The notes: generated from the letters alone by a model not told the origin. DNA of 64,000 bases from Luidia sarsii (GCA_949987565.1 OX465109.1:18334415-18398414), one strand, 5' to 3'; counted from the first letter of the stretch, positions 22,716 to 37,473 are shown. A program made the numbers and translations.

Positions 22716-22977
22716 GGATTTGCCAGACGAAGAGCTACACTGTGTAACTGAATACGTGTAACTGAATACGTGTAACTGAATACTGACCTCGTTGCAGATG
22801 GATGGCAGGATGCGCTCATCGTAGTCGGTTCCAAACTGTCAGAGGATTTAGGGAAGGCTCGTCTCCATGTTCACGGTCAAAAGATCTGCAAGGCAACATG
22901 GATAGAATAAGCAGAGTCACTTTTCTGCCTGAAAGATTATAGCCGTGAAGAAGCACTGCACGTGTCAAGGTCTATAA
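22716..22977 (+). repeat. L block 25, internal deletion with triplicated 14-mer
   Basis: Same structure as L block 21, 2,483 bp on. Confidence 0.95.
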
Positions 22978-23354
22978 ACTGCTAAATAGACGAAGAACAA
23001 ACTCAACGCGTTGGGCAAGCACTAACTACTAAATAGACGAAGAACAAACTCAACACGTTGGGCAAGCACTAACTACTAAATAGATGAAGAACAAACTCAA
23101 AGCGTTAGGCAAGCACTAACTTCTACATGTAAATAGATGAAGAACAAACTCAACGCGTTGGGCAAGCACTAACTACTAAATAGACGAAGAACAAACTCAA
23201 GCGTTGGGCAAGCACTAACTACTAAATAGATGAAGAACAAACTCAACGCGTTAGGCAAGCACTAAGTGCTAAATAGATGAAGAACAAACTCAACGTGTTA
23301 GGCAAGCACTAACTACTAAATAGATGAAGAACAAATCAACGCGTTGGGCAAGCA

Positions 23355-23684
23355 GGATTTGCCAGACGAAGAGCTACACTGTGTAACTGAATACGTTGGG
23401 ACTTGACGTCATGCATGGAGTGCCTGGCTTATATCCACACTCACAACCCAGGAGGTCAATCCTTGCCACCAGTGAGTTGACCTTTGACACTGACCTTGTT
23501 GCAGATGGATGGCAGGATGCGCTCATCGTAGTCGGTTCCAAACTGTCAGAGGATTTAGGGAAGGCTCGTCTCCATGTTCACGGTCAAAAGATCTGCAAGG
23601 CAACATGGATAGAATAAGCACAGTCACTTTTCTGCCTGCAAGATTATAGCCGTGAAGAAGCACTGCACGTGTCATGGTCTATAA
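23355..23684 (+). repeat. L block 26, full, Asp53
   Basis: GATTTGCC at the 5' end and the GTCATGG/GACAAAG tail as in L block 18, but Asp53 is kept. It lies just left of the copy A/B junction. Confidence 0.95.
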
Positions 23685-24816
23685 ACTGCTAAATAGACAA
23701 AGAACAAACTCAACGCGTTGAGCAAGCACTAACTACTAAATAGATGAAGAACAAACTCAACGCGTTGGGCAAGCACTAACTACTAAATAGATGAAGAACA
23801 AACTCAACGCGTTGGGCAAGCACTAACTACTAAATAGATGAAGAACAAACTCAACGCATTAGGCAAGCACTAACTACTAAATAGATGAAGAACAAACTCA
23901 ACGCGTTGGGCAAGCACTAACTACTAAATAGATGAAGAACAAACTCAACGCGTTGGGCAAGCACTAACTACTAAATAGATGAAGAACAAACTCAACGCGT
24001 TGGGCAAGCACTAACTACTAAATAGATGAAGAACAAACTCAACGCATTAGGCAAGCACTAACTACTAAATAGATGAAGAACAAACTCAACGCGTTAGGCA
24101 AGCACTAACTACTAAATAGATGAAGAACAAACTCAACGCGTTAGGCAAGCACTAACTGCTAAATAGATGAAGACAAACTCAACGCGTTCGGCAAGCACTA
24201 ACTACTAAATAGACGAAGAACAAACTCAACGCGTTGGGCAAGCACTAACTACTAAATAGATGAAGAAGAAACTCAACGCGTTGGGCAAGCACTAACTACT
24301 AAATAGATGAAGAACAAACTCAACGCGTTAGGCAAGCACTAACTACTAAATAGATGAAGAAGAAACTCAACGCGTTGGGCAAGCACTAACTACTAAATAG
24401 ATGAAGAACAAACTCAACGCGTTAGGCAAGCACTAACTACTAAATAGATGAAGAACAAACTCAACGCGTTGGGCAAGCACTAACTACTAAATAGATGAAG
24501 AACAAACTCAACGCGTTGGGCAAGCACTAACTACTAAATAGATGAAGAACAAACTCAACGCGTTAGGCAAGCACTAACTACTAAATAGATGAAGAACAAA
24601 CTCAACGCGTTGGGCAAGCACTAACTACTAAATAGATGAAGAACAAAGTCAACAAACTCAACGTGTTGGGCAAGCACTAACTACTAAATAGATGAAGAAC
24701 AAACTCAACGCGTTAGGCAAGCACTAACTGCTAAATAGATGAAGAACAAACTCAACGCGTTAGGCAAGCACTAACTACTAAATAGATGAAGAACAAATCA
24801 ACGCGTTGGGCAAGCA

Positions 24817-25146
24817 GGATCTGCCAGACGAAGAGCTACACTGTGTAACTGAATACGTTGGGACTTGACGTCATGCATGGAGTGCCTGGCTTATATCCAC
24901 ACTAACAACCCAGGAGGTCAATCCTTGCCACCAGTGAGTTGACCTTTGACACTGACCTTGTTGCAGATGGATGGCAGGATGCGCTTATCGTAGTCGGTTC
25001 CAAACTGTCAGAGGATTTAGGGAAGGCTCGTCTCCATGTTCACGGTCAAAAGATCTGCAAGGCAACATGGATAGAATAAGCAGAGTCACTTTTCTGCCTG
25101 CAATATTAAAGCCGTGAAGAAGCACTGCACGTGTCAAGGTCTATAA
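24817..25146 (+). repeat. L block 27, full, frame broken at codon 16
   Basis: Copy-B counterpart of L block 9, with Glu27 kept. Confidence 0.95.
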
Positions 25147-25489
25147 ACTGCTAAATAGACGAAGAACAAACTCAACGCGTTGGGCAAGCACTAACTGCTA
25201 AATAGATGAAGAACAAACTCAACGCGTTGGGCAAGCAGTGTGTAACTGCCAAATAGATGAAGAACAAACTCAACGCGTTGGGCAAGCACTAACTACTAAA
25301 TAGATGAAGAACAAAGTCAACAAACTCAACGTGTTGGGCAAGCACTAACTACTAAATACAGTAGATGAAGAACAAACTCAACGCGTTATGCAAGCACTAA
25401 CTGCTAAATAGATGAAGAACAAACTCAACGCGTTAGGCAAGCACTAACTACTAAATAGATGAAGAACAAATCAACGCGTTGGGCAAGCA

Positions 25490-25819
25490 GGATCTGCCAG
25501 ACGAAGAGCTACACTGTGTAACTGAATACGTTGGGACTTGACGTCATGCATGGAGTGCCTGGCTTATATCCACACTCACAACCCAGGAGGTCAATCCTTG
25601 CCACCAGTGAGTTGACCTTTGACACTGACCTCGTTGCAGATGGATGGCAGGATGCGCTCATCGTAGTCGGTTCCAAACTGTCAGAGGATTTAGGGAAGGC
25701 TCGTGTCCATGTTCACGGTCAAAAGATCTGCAAGGCAACATGGATAGAATAAGCAGAGTCACTTTTCTGCCTGCAATATTAAAGCCGTGAAGAAGCACTG
25801 CACGTGTCATGGTCTATAA
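25490..25819 (+). repeat. L block 28, full, L59V
   Basis: Copy-B counterpart of L block 10; the GCAGTGTG upstream unit is shared. Confidence 0.95.
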
Positions 25820-26764
25820 ACTGCTAAATAGACGAAGAACAAACTCAACGCGTTGGGCAAGCACTAACTACTAAATAGACGAAGAACAAACTCAACACGT
25901 TGGGCAAGCACTAACTACTAAATAGATGAAGAACAAACTCAACGCGTTGGGCAAGCACTAACTACTAAATAGATGAAGAACAAAGTGAACAAACTCAACG
26001 TGTTGGGCAAGCACTAACTACTAAATAGATGAAGAACAAACTCAACGCGTTAGGCAAGGACTAACTGCTAAATAGATGAAGAACAAACTCAACGCGTTGG
26101 GCAAGCACTAACTACTAAATAGATGAAGAACAAACTCAACGCGTTGGGCAAGCACTAACTACTACATAGATGAAGAACAAACTCAACGCGTTGGGCAAGC
26201 ACTAACTACTAAATAGATGAAGAACAAACTCAACGCGTTAGGCAAGCACTAACTACTAAATAGATGAAGAACAAACTCAACGCGTTAGGCAAGCACTAAC
26301 TACTAAATAGATGAAGAACAAACTCAACGCGTTAGGCAAGCACTAACTGCTAAATAGATGAAGAACAAACTCAACGCGTTCGGCAAGCACTAACTACTAA
26401 ATAGACGAAGAACAAACTCAACGCGTTGGGCAAGCACTAACTACTAAATAGATGAAGAAGAAACTCAACGCGTTGGGCAAGCACTAACTACTAAATAGAT
26501 GAAGAACAAACTCAACGCGTTAGGCAAGCACTAACTACTAAATAGATGAAGAACAAACTCAACGCGTTGGGCAAGCACTAACTACTAAATAGATGAAGAA
26601 CAAACTCAACGCGTTAGGCAAGCACTAACTACTAAATAGATGAAGAACAAACTCAACGCGTTAGGCAAGCACTAACTACTAAATAGATGAAGAACAAACT
26701 CAACGCGTTAGGCAAGCACTAACTACTAAATAGATGAAGAACAAATCAACGCGTTGGGCAAGCA

Positions 26765-27094
26765 GGAGTTGCCAGACGAAGAGCTACACTGTGTAACTGA
26801 ATACGTTGGGACTTGATGTCATGCATGGAGTGCCTGGCTTATATCCACACTCACAACCCAGGAGGTCAATCCTTGCCACCAGTGAGTTGACCTTTGACAC
26901 TGACCTTGTTGCAGATGGATGGCAGGATGCGCTCATCGTAGTCGGTTCCAAACTGTCAGAGGATTTAGGGAAGGCTCGTCTCCATGTTCACGGTCAAAAG
27001 ATCTGCAAGGCAACATGGATAGAATAAGCACAGTCACTTTTCTGCCTGCAAGATTATAGCCGTGAAGAAGCACTGCACGTGTCATGGTCTATAA
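26765..27094 (+). repeat. L block 29, full, CRE lost
   Basis: Copy-B counterpart of L block 11. Confidence 0.95.
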
Positions 27095-27757
27095 ACTGCT
27101 AAATAGACAAAGAACAAACTCAACGCGTTGGGCAAGCACTAACTGCTAAATAGATGAAGAACAAACTCAACGCGTAGGGCAAGCACTGTGTAACTGCCAA
27201 ATAGATGAAGAACAAACTCAACGCGTTGGGCAAGCACTAACTACTAAATAGATGAATAACAAACTCAACGCGTTGGGCAAGCACTAACTACTAAATAGAC
27301 GAAGAACAAACTCAACACGTTGGGCAAGCACTAACTTCTAAATAGATGAAGAACAAACTCAACGCGTTGGGCAAGCACTAACTACTAAATAGACAAAAAC
27401 AAACTCAACACGTTGGGCAAGCACTAACTACTAAATAGATGAAGAACAAACTCAACGCGTTGGGCAAGCACTAACTACTAAATAGATGAAGAACAAACTC
27501 AACGCGTTGGGCAAGCACTAACTAATAAATAGATGAAGAACAAACTCAACGCGTTGGGCAAGCACTAACTACTAAATAGATGAAGAAGAAACTCAACGCG
27601 TTAGGCAAGCACTAACTACTAAATAGAAGAAGAACAAACTCAACGCGTTAGGCAAGCACTAACTACTACATGTAAATAGATGAAGAACAAACTCAACGCG
27701 TTGGGCAAGCACTAACTACTAAATAGATGAAGAACAAATCAACGCGTTGGGCAAGCA

Positions 27758-28087
27758 GGAGTTGCCAGACGAAGAGCTACACTGTGTAACTGAATACGTT
27801 GGGACTTGACGTCATGCATGGAGTGCCTGGCTTATATCCACACTCACAACCCAGGAGGTCAATCCTTGCCACCAGTGAGTTGACCTTTGACACTGACCTT
27901 GTTGCAGATGGATGGCAGGATGCGCTCATCGTAGTCGGTTCCAAACTGTCAGAGGATTTAGGGAAGGCTCGTCTCCATGTTCACGGTCAAAAGATCTGCA
28001 AGGCAACATGGATAGAATAAGCACAGTCACTTTTCTGCCTGCAAGATTATAGCCGTGAAGAAGCACTGCACGTGTCATGGTCTATAA
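27758..28087 (+). repeat. L block 30, full, GAGTTGCC type with CRE
   Basis: Copy-B counterpart of L block 12. Confidence 0.95.
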
Positions 28088-29040
28088 ACTGCTAAATAGA
28101 CAAAGAACAAACTCAACGCGTTGGGCAAGCACTAACTGCTAAATAGATGAAGAACAAACTCAACGCGTAGGGCAAGCACTGTGTAACTGCCAAATAGATG
28201 AAGAACAAACTCAACGCGTTGGGCAAGCACTAACTACTAAATAGATGAATAACAAACTCAACGCGTTGGGCAAGCACTAACTACTAAATAGACGAAGAAG
28301 AAACTCAACACGTTGGGCAAGCACTAACTTCTAAATAGATGAAGAACAAACTCAACGCGTTGGGCAAGCACTAACTACTAAATAGATGAAGAACAAACTC
28401 AACGCGTTGGGCAAGCACTAACTACTAAATAGATGAAGAACAAACTCAACGCGTTAGGCAAGCACTAACTACTAAATAGATGAAGAACAAACTCAACGCG
28501 TTGGGTAAGCACTAACTACTAAATAGATGAAAAACAAACTCAACGCGTTGGGCAAGCACTAACTACTAAATAGACGAAGAACAAACTCAACACGTTGGGC
28601 AAGCACTAACTACTAAATAGATGAAGAACAAACTCAACGCGTTGGGCAAGCACTAACTACTAAATAGACGAAGAACAAACTCAAGTGTTGGGCAAGCACT
28701 AACTACTAAATAGATGAAGAACAAACTCTACGCATTAGGCAAGCACTAACTACTAAATAGATGAAGAACAAACTCAACGCGTTGGGCAAGCACTAACTAC
28801 TAAATAGATGAAGAACAAACTCAACGCGTTGGGCAAGCACTTACTACTAAATAGATGAAGAACAAAGTCAACAAACTCAACGTGTTGGGCAAGCACTAAC
28901 TACTAAATACAGTAGATGAAGAACAAACTCAACGCGTTATGCAAGCACTAACTGCTAAATAGATGAAGAACAAACTCAACGCGTTAGGCAAGCACTAACT
29001 ACTAAATAGATGAAGAACAAATCAACGCGTTGGGCAAGCA

Positions 29041-29370
29041 GGATCTGCCAGACGAAGAGCTACACTGTGTAACTGAATACGTTGGGACTTGACGTCATGC
29101 ATGGAGTGCCTGGCTTATATCCACACTCACAACCCAGGAGGTCAATCCTTGCCACCAGTGAGTTGACCTTTGACACTGACCTCGTTGCAGATGGATGGCA
29201 GGATGCGCTCATCGTAGTCGGTTCCAAACTGTCAGAGGATTTAGGGAAGGCTCGTCTCCATGTTCACGGTCAAAAGATCTGCAAGGCAACATGGATAGAA
29301 TAAGCAGAGTCACTTTTCTGCCTGAAAGATTATAGCCGTGAAGAAGCACTGCACGTGTCAAGGTCTATAA
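29041..29370 (+). repeat. L block 31, full, class 1
   Basis: Copy-B counterpart of L block 13. Confidence 0.95.
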
Positions 29371-29804
29371 ACTGGTAAATAGACGAAGAACAAACTCAAC
29401 GCGTTGGGCAAGCACTAACTACTAAATAGACGAAGAACAAACTCAACACGTTGGGCAAGCACTAACTACTAAATAGATGAAGAACAAACTCAACGCGTTA
29501 GGCAAGCACTAACTACTACATGTAAATAGATGAAGAACAAACTCAACGCGTTGGGCAAGCACTAACTACTAAATAGATGAAGAACAAACTCAACGCGTTG
29601 GGCAAGCACTAACTACTAAATAGATGAAGAACAAAGTCAACAAACTCAACGTGTTGGGCAAGCACTAACTACTAAATAGATGAAAGACAAACTCAACGCG
29701 TTAGGCAAGCACTAACTGCTAAATAGATGAAGAACAAACTCAACGCGTTAGGCTAGCACTAACTACTAAATAGATGAAGAACAAATCAACGCGTTGGGCA
29801 AGCA

Positions 29805-30134
29805 GGATCTGCCAGACGAAGAGCTACACTGTGTAACTGAATACGTTGGGACTTGACGTCATGCATGGAGTGCCTGGCTTATATCCACACTCACAACCCA
29901 GGAGGTCAATCCTTGCCACCAGTGAGTTGACCTTTGACACTGACCTCGTTGCAGATGGATGGCAGGATGCGCTCATCGTAGTCGGTTCCAAACTGTCAGA
30001 GGATTTAGGGAAGGCTCGTCTCCATGTTCACGGTCAAAAGATCTGCAAGGCAACATGGATAGAATAAGCACATTCACTTTTCTGCCTGCAAGATTAAAGC
30101 CGTGAAGAAGCACTGCACGTGACAAGGTCTATAA
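29805..30134 (+). repeat. L block 32, full, class 2
   Basis: Copy-B counterpart of L block 14. Confidence 0.95.
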
Positions 30135-31126
30135 ACTGCTTAATAGACGAAGAACAAACTCAACGCGTTGGGCAAGCACTAACTGCTAAATAGATGAAGA
30201 ACAAACTCAACGCGTTGGGCAAGCACTAACTACTAAATAGATGAAGAACAAACTCAACGCGTTGGGCAAGCACTAACTACTAAATAGATGAAGAACAAAC
30301 TCAACGCGTTGGGCAAGCACTAACTACTAAATAGATGAAGAACAAACTCAACGCGTTAGGCAAGCACTAACTACTAAATAGATGAAGAACAAACTCAACG
30401 CGTTAGGCAAGCACTAACTACTAAATAGATGAAGAACAAACTCAACGCGTTAGGCAAGCACTAACTGCTAAATAGATGAAGAACAAACTCAACGCGTTCG
30501 GCAAGCACTAACTACTAAATAGACGAAGAACAAACTCAACGCGTTGGGCAAGCACTAACTACTAAATAGATGAAGAAGAAACTCAACGCGTTGGGCAAGC
30601 ACTAACTACTAAATAGATGAAGAACAAACTCAACGCGTTAGGCAAGCACTAACTACTAAATAGATGAAGAAGAAACTCAACGCGTTGGGCAAGCACTAAC
30701 TACTAAATAGATGAAGAACAAACTCAACGCGTTAGGCAAGCACTAACTACTAAATAGATGAAGAACAAACTCAACGCGTTGGGCAAGCACTAACTACTAA
30801 ATAGATGAAGAACAAACTCAACGCGTTGGGCAAGCACTAACTACTAAATAGATGAAGAACAAACTCAACGCGTTAGGCAAGCACTAACTACTAAATAGAT
30901 GAAGAACAAACTCAACGCGTTGGGCAAGCACTAACTACTAAATAGATGAAGAACAAAGTCAACAAACTCAACGTGTTGGGCAAGCACTAACTACTAAATA
31001 GATGAAGAACAAACTCAACGCGTTAGGCAAGCACTAACTGCTAAATAGATGAAGAACAAACTCAACGCGTTAGGCAAGCACTAACTACTAAATAGATGAA
31101 GAACAAATCAACGCGTTGGGCAAGCA

Positions 31127-31456
31127 GGATCTGCCAGACGAAGAGCTACACTGTGTAACTGAATACGTTGGGACTTGACGTCATGCATGGAGTGCCTGGC
31201 TTATATCCACACTAACAACCCAGGAGGTCAATCCTTGCCACCAGTCAGTTGACCTTTGACACTGACCTTGTTGCAGATGGATGGCAGGATGCGCTTATCG
31301 TAGTCGGTTCCAAACTGTCAGAGGATTTAGGGAAGGCTCGTCTCCATGTTCACGGTCAAAAGATCTGCAAGGCAACATGGATAGAATAAGCAGAGTCACT
31401 TTTCTGCCTGCAATATTAAAGCCGTGAAGAAGCACTGCACGTGTCAAGGTCTATAA
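31127..31456 (+). repeat. L block 33, full, frame broken at codon 16
   Basis: Copy-B counterpart of L block 15, with E27Q. One of the two base differences between copies lies about 240 bp upstream (30884). Confidence 0.95.
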
Positions 31457-31799
31457 ACTGCTAAATAGACGAAGAACAAACTCAACGCGTTGGGCAAGCA
31501 CTAACTGCTAAATAGATGAAGAACAAACTCAACGCGTTGGGCAAGCACTGTGTAACTGCCAAATAGATGAAGAACAAACTCAACGCGTTGGGCAAGCACT
31601 AACTACTAAATAGATGAAGAACAAAGTCAACAAACTCAACGTGTTGGGCAAGCACTAACTACTAAATACAGTAGATGAAGAACAAACTCAACGCGTTATG
31701 CAAGCACTAACTGCTAAATAGATGAAGAACAAACTCAACGCGTTAGGCAAGCACTAACTACTAAATAGATGAAGAACAAATCAACGCGTTGGGCAAGCA

Positions 31800-32129
31800 G
31801 GATCTGCCAGACGAAGAGCTACACTGTGTAACTGAATACGTTGGGACTTGACGTCATGCATGGAGTGCCTGGCTTATATCCACACTCACAACCCAGGAGG
31901 TCAATCCTTGCCACCAGTGAGTTGACCTTTGACACTGACCTCGTTGCAGATGGATGGCAGGATGCGCTCATCGTAGTCGGTTCCAAACTGTCAGAGGATT
32001 TAGGGAAGGCTCGTGTCCATGTTCACGGTCAAAAGATCTGCAAGGCAACATGGATAGAATAAGCAGAGTCACTTTTCTGCCTGCAATATTAAAGCCGTGA
32101 AGAAGCACTGCACGTGTCATGGTCTATAA
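31800..32129 (+). repeat. L block 34, full, L59V
   Basis: Copy-B counterpart of L block 16. Confidence 0.95.
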
Positions 32130-33074
32130 ACTGCTAAATAGACGAAGAACAAACTCAACGCGTTGGGCAAGCACTAACTACTAAATAGACGAAGAACAAA
32201 CTCAACACGTTGGGCAAGCACTAACTACTAAATAGATGAAGAACAAACTCAACGCGTTGGGCAAGCACTAACTACTAAATAGATGAAGAACAAAGTGAAC
32301 AAACTCAACGTGTTGGGCAAGCACTAACTACTAAATAGATGAAGAACAAACTCAACGCGTTAGGCAAGGACTAACTGCTAAATAGATGAAGAACAAACTC
32401 AACGCGTTGGGCAAGCACTAACTACTAAATAGATGAAGAACAAACTCAACGCGTTGGGCAAGCACTAACTACTAAATAGATGAAGAACAAACTCAACGCG
32501 TTGGGCAAGCACTAACTACTAAATAGATGAAGAACAAACTCAACGCGTTAGGCAAGCACTAACTACTAAATAGATGAAGAACAAACTCAACGCGTTAGGC
32601 AAGCACTAACTACTAAATAGATGAAGAACAAACTCAACGCGTTAGGCAAGCACTAACTGCTAAATAGATGAAGAACAAACTCAACGCGTTCGGCAAGCAC
32701 TAACTACTAAATAGACGAAGAACAAACTCAACGCGTTGGGCAAGCACTAACTACTAAATAGATGAAGAAGAAACTCAACGCGTTGGGCAAGCACTAACTA
32801 CTAAATAGATGAAGAACAAACTCAACGCGTTAGGCAAGCACTAACTACTAAATAGATGAAGAACAAACTCAACGCGTTGGGCAAGCACTAACTACTAAAT
32901 AGATGAAGAACAAACTCAACGCGTTAGGCAAGCACTAACTACTAAATAGATGAAGAACAAACTCAACGCGTTAGGCAAGCACTAACTACTAAATAGATGA
33001 AGAACAAACTCAACGCGTTAGGCAAGCACTAACTACTAAATAGATGAAGAACAAATCAACGCGTTGGGCAAGCA

Positions 33075-33404
33075 GGAGTTGCCAGACGAAGAGCTACACT
33101 GTGTAACTGAATACGTTGGGACTTGATGTCATGCATGGAGTGCCTGGCTTATATCCACACTCACAACCCAGGAGGTCAATCCTTGCCACCAGTGAGTTGA
33201 CCTTTGACACTGACCTTGTTGCAGATGGATGGCAGGATGCGCTCATCGTAGTCGGTTCCAAACTGTCAGAGGATTTAGGGAAGGCTCGTCTCCATGTTCA
33301 CGGTCAAAAGATCTGCAAGGCAACATGGATAGAATAAGCACAGTCACTTTTCTGCCTGCAAGATTATAGCCGTGAAGAAGCACTGCACGTGTCATGGTCT
33401 ATAA
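33075..33404 (+). repeat. L block 35, full, CRE lost
   Basis: Copy-B counterpart of L block 17. Confidence 0.95.
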
Positions 33405-34203
33405 ACTGCTAAATAGACAAAGAACAAACTCAACGCGTTGGGCAAGCACTAACTGCTAAATAGATGAAGAACAAACTCAACGCGTAGGGCAAGCACTGTG
33501 TAACTGCCAAATAGATGAAGAACAAACTCAACGCGTTGGGCAAGCACTAACTACTAAATAGATGAATAACAAACTCAACGCGTTGGGCAAGCACTAACTA
33601 CTAAATAGACGAAGAACAAACTCAACACGTTGGGCAAGCACTAACTTCTAAATAGATGAAGAACAAACTCAACGCGTTGGGCAAGCAATAACTACTAAAT
33701 AGACGAAGAACAAACTCAACGCGTTAGGCAAGCACTAACTACTAAATAGATGAAGAACAAACTCAACGCGTTAGGCAAGCACTAACTGCTAAATAGATGA
33801 AGAACAAACTCAACGCGTTGGGCAAGCACTAACTACTAAATAGACGAAGAACAAACTCAACGCGTTGGGCAAGCACTAACTACTAAATAGATGAAGAAGA
33901 AACTCAACGCGTTGGGCAAGCACTAACTACTAAATAGATGAAGAACAAACTCAACGCGTTAGGCAAGCACTAACTACTAAATAGATGAAGAACAAACTCA
34001 ACGCGTTGGGCAAGCACTAACTACTAAATAGATGAAGAACAAACTCAACGCGTTAGGCAAGCACTAACTACTAAATAGATGAAGAACAAACTCAACGCGT
34101 TAGGCAAGCACTAACTGCTAAATAGATGAAGAACAAACTCAACGTGTTAGGCAAGCACTAACTACTAAATAGATGAAGAACAAATCAACGCGTTGGGCAA
34201 GCA

Positions 34204-34533
34204 GGATTTGCCAGACGAAGAGCTACACTGTGTAACTGAATACGTTGGGACTTGACGTCATGCATGGAGTGCCTGGCTTATATCCACACTCACAACCCAG
34301 GAGGTCAATCCTTGCCACCAGTGAGTTGACCTTTGACACTGACCTTGTTGCAGATGGATGGCAGGATGCGCTCATCGTAGTCGGTTCCAAACTGTCAGAG
34401 GGTTTAGGGAAGGCTCGTCTCCATGTTCACGGTCAAAAGATCTGCAAGGCAACATGGATAGAATAAGCACAGTCACTTTTCTGCCTGCAAGATTATAGCC
34501 GTGAAGAAGCACTGCACGTGTCATGGTCTATAA
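34204..34533 (+). repeat. L block 36, full, D53G
   Basis: Copy-B counterpart of L block 18. Confidence 0.95.
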
Positions 34534-34990
34534 ACTGCTAAATAGACAAAGAACAAACTCAACGCGTTGGGCAAGCACTAACTGCTAAATAGATGAAGAA
34601 CAAACTCAACGCGTAGGGCAAGCACTGTGTAACTGCCAAATAGATGAAGAACAAACTCAACGCGTTGGGCAAGCACTAACTACTAAATACATGAATAACA
34701 AACTCAACGCGTTGGGCAAGCACTAACTACTAAATAGACGAAGAACAAACTCAACACGTTGGGCAAGCACTAACTTCTAAATAGATGAAGAACAAACTCA
34801 ACGCGTTGGGCAAGCACTAACTACTAAATAGATGAAGAACAAACTCAACGCGTTGGGCAAGCACTAACTACTAAATAGATGAAGAACAAAGTCAACGCGT
34901 TAGGCAAGCACTAACTGCTAAATAGATGAAGAACAAACTCAACGTGTTAGGCAAGCACTAACTACTAAATAGATGAAGAACAAACTCAAC

Positions 34991-35236
34991 ACTCACAACC
35001 CAGGAGGTCAATCCTTGCCACCAGTGAGTTGACCTTTGACACTGACCTTGTTGCAGATGGATGGCAGGATGCGCTCATCGTAGTCGGTTCCAAACTGTCA
35101 GAGGATTTAGGGAAGGCTCGTCTCCATGTTCACGGTCAAAAGATCTGCAAGGCAACATGGATAGAATAAGCAGAGTCACTTTTCTGCCTGCAAGATTATA
35201 GCCGTGAAGAAGCACTGCACGTGTCAAGGTCTATAA
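34991..35236 (+). repeat. L block 37, 5'-truncated
   Basis: Copy-B counterpart of L block 19, with the same junction. Confidence 0.95.
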
Positions 35237-35579
35237 ACTGCTAAATAGACGAAGAACAAACTCAACGCGTTGGGCAAGCACTAACTGCTAAATAGATGAA
35301 GAACAAACTCAACGCGTTGGGCAAGCACTGTGTAACTGCCAAATAGATGAAGAACAAACTCAACGCGTTGGGCAAGCACTAACTACTAAATAGATGAAGA
35401 ACAAAGTCAACAAACTCAACGTGTTGGGCAAGCACTAACTACTAAATACAGTAGATGAAGAACAAACTCAACGCGTTATGCAAGCACTAACTGCTAAATA
35501 GATGAAGAACAAACTCAACGCGTTAGGCAAGCACTAACTACTAAATAGATGAAGAACAAATCAACGCGTTGGGCAAGCA

Positions 35580-35909
35580 GGATCTGCCAGACGAAGAGCT
35601 ACACTGTGTAACTGAATACGTTGGGACTTGACGTCATGCATGGAGTGCCTGGCTTATATCCACACTCACAACCCAGGAGGTCAATCCTTGCCACCAGTGA
35701 GTTGACCTTTGACACTGACCTCGTTGCAGATGGATGGCAGGATGCGCTCATCGTAGTCGGTTCCAAACTGTCAGAGGATTTAGGGAAGGCTCGTCTCCAT
35801 GTTCACGGTCAAAAGATCTGCAAGGCAACATGGATAGAATAAGCACAGTCACTTTTCTGCCTGAAAGATTATAGCCGTGAAGAAGCACTGCACGTGTCAA
35901 GGTCTATAA
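35580..35909 (+). repeat. L block 38, full
   Basis: Copy-B counterpart of L block 20. Confidence 0.95.
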
Positions 35910-36047
35910 ACTGCTAAATAGACGAAGAACAAACTCAACGCGTTGGGCAAGCACTAACTACTAAATAGACGAAGAACAAACTCAACACGTTGGGCAAGCA
36001 CTAACTACTAAATAGATGAAGAACAAACTCAACGCGTTGGGCAAGCA

Positions 36048-36309
36048 GGATTTGCCAGACGAAGAGCTACACTGTGTAACTGAATACGTGTAACTGAATA
36101 CGTGTAACTGAATACTGACCTCGTTGCAGATGGATGGCAGGATGCGCTCATCGTAGTCGGTTCCAAACTGTCAGAGGATTTAGGGAAGGCTCGTCTCCAT
36201 GTTCACGGTCAAAAGATCTGCAAGGCAACATGGATAGAATAAGCAGAGTCACTTTTCTGCCTGAAAGATTATAGCCGTGAAGAAGCACTGCACGTGTCAA
36301 GGTCTATAA
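36048..36309 (+). repeat. L block 39, internal deletion with triplicated 14-mer
   Basis: Copy-B counterpart of L block 21. Confidence 0.95.
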
Positions 36310-36686
36310 ACTGCTAAATAGACGAAGAACAAACTCAACGCGTTGGGCAAGCACTAACTACTAAATAGACGAAGAACAAACTCAACACGTTGGGCAAGCA
36401 CTAACTACTAAATAGATGAAGAACAAACTCAAAGCGTTAGGCAAGCACTAACTTCTACATGTAAATAGATGAAGAACAAACTCAACGCGTTGGGCAAGCA
36501 CTAACTACTAAATAGACGAAGAACAAACTCAAGCGTTGGGCAAGCACTAACTACTAAATAGATGAAGAACAAACTCAACGCGTTAGGCAAGCACTAAGTG
36601 CTAAATAGATGAAGAACAAACTCAACGTGTTAGGCAAGCACTAACTACTAAATAGATGAAGAACAAATCAACGCGTTGGGCAAGCA

Positions 36687-37016
36687 GGATTTGCCAGACG
36701 AAGAGCTACACTGTGTAACTGAATACGTTGGGACTTGACGTCATGCATGGAGTGCCTGGCTTATATCCACACTCACAACCCAGGAGGTCAATCCTTGCCA
36801 CCAGTGAGTTGACCTTTGACACTGACCTTGTTGCAGATGGATGGCAGGATGCGCTCATCGTAGTCGGTTCCAAACTGTCAGAGGGTTTAGGGAAGGCTCG
36901 TCTCCATGTTCACGGTCAAAAGATCTGCAAGGCAACATGGATAGAATAAGCACAGTCACTTTTCTGCCTGCAAGATTATAGCCGTGAAGAAGCACTGCAC
37001 GTGTCATGGTCTATAA
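36687..37016 (+). repeat. L block 40, full, D53G
   Basis: Copy-B counterpart of L block 22. Confidence 0.95.
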
Positions 37017-37473
37017 ACTGCTAAATAGACAAAGAACAAACTCAACGCGTTGGGCAAGCACTAACTGCTAAATAGATGAAGAACAAACTCAACGCGTAGG
37101 GCAAGCACTGTGTAACTGCCAAATAGATGAAGAACAAACTCAACGCGTTGGGCAAGCACTAACTACTAAATACATGAATAACAAACTCAACGCGTTGGGC
37201 AAGCACTAACTACTAAATAGACGAAGAACAAACTCAACACGTTGGGCAAGCACTAACTTCTAAATAGATGAAGAACAAACCCAACGCGTTGGGCAAGCAC
37301 TAACTACTAAATAGATGAAGAACAAACTCAACGCGTTGGGCAAGCACTAACTACTAAATAGATGAAGAACAAAGTCAACGCGTTAGGCAAGCACTAACTG
37401 CTAAATAGATGAAGAACAAACTCAACGTGTTAGGCAAGCACTAACTACTAAATAGATGAAGAACAAACTCAAC

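Larger units (their letters stand above)
18430..23395 (+). repeat. 2,483-bp higher-order repeat, two units in copy A
   Basis: The order full (D53G) - 5'-truncated - full - triplicated/deleted L block repeats exactly after 2,483 bp (18430, 20913, 23396 as reference points). The second unit differs by CAAACCCAAC and CAACATGTTG. Monomers between the blocks are in the same order in both units. Confidence 0.92.
7906..23720 (+). repeat. 15,815-bp tandem duplication, copy A
   Basis: Its 18 L blocks (9002 to 23684) each recur 15,815 bp downstream. The breakpoint lies in a shared stretch of monomer (7885-7905), so exchange occurred in register. The junction-proximal unit GTTGAGCAAGC is found only at 7906 and 23721. 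Internal parts are: monomers to 9001, L-block modules matching segments I-III (12.6-16.9 kb), then about two units of the 2,483-bp repeat from 18.4 kb. Confidence 0.92.
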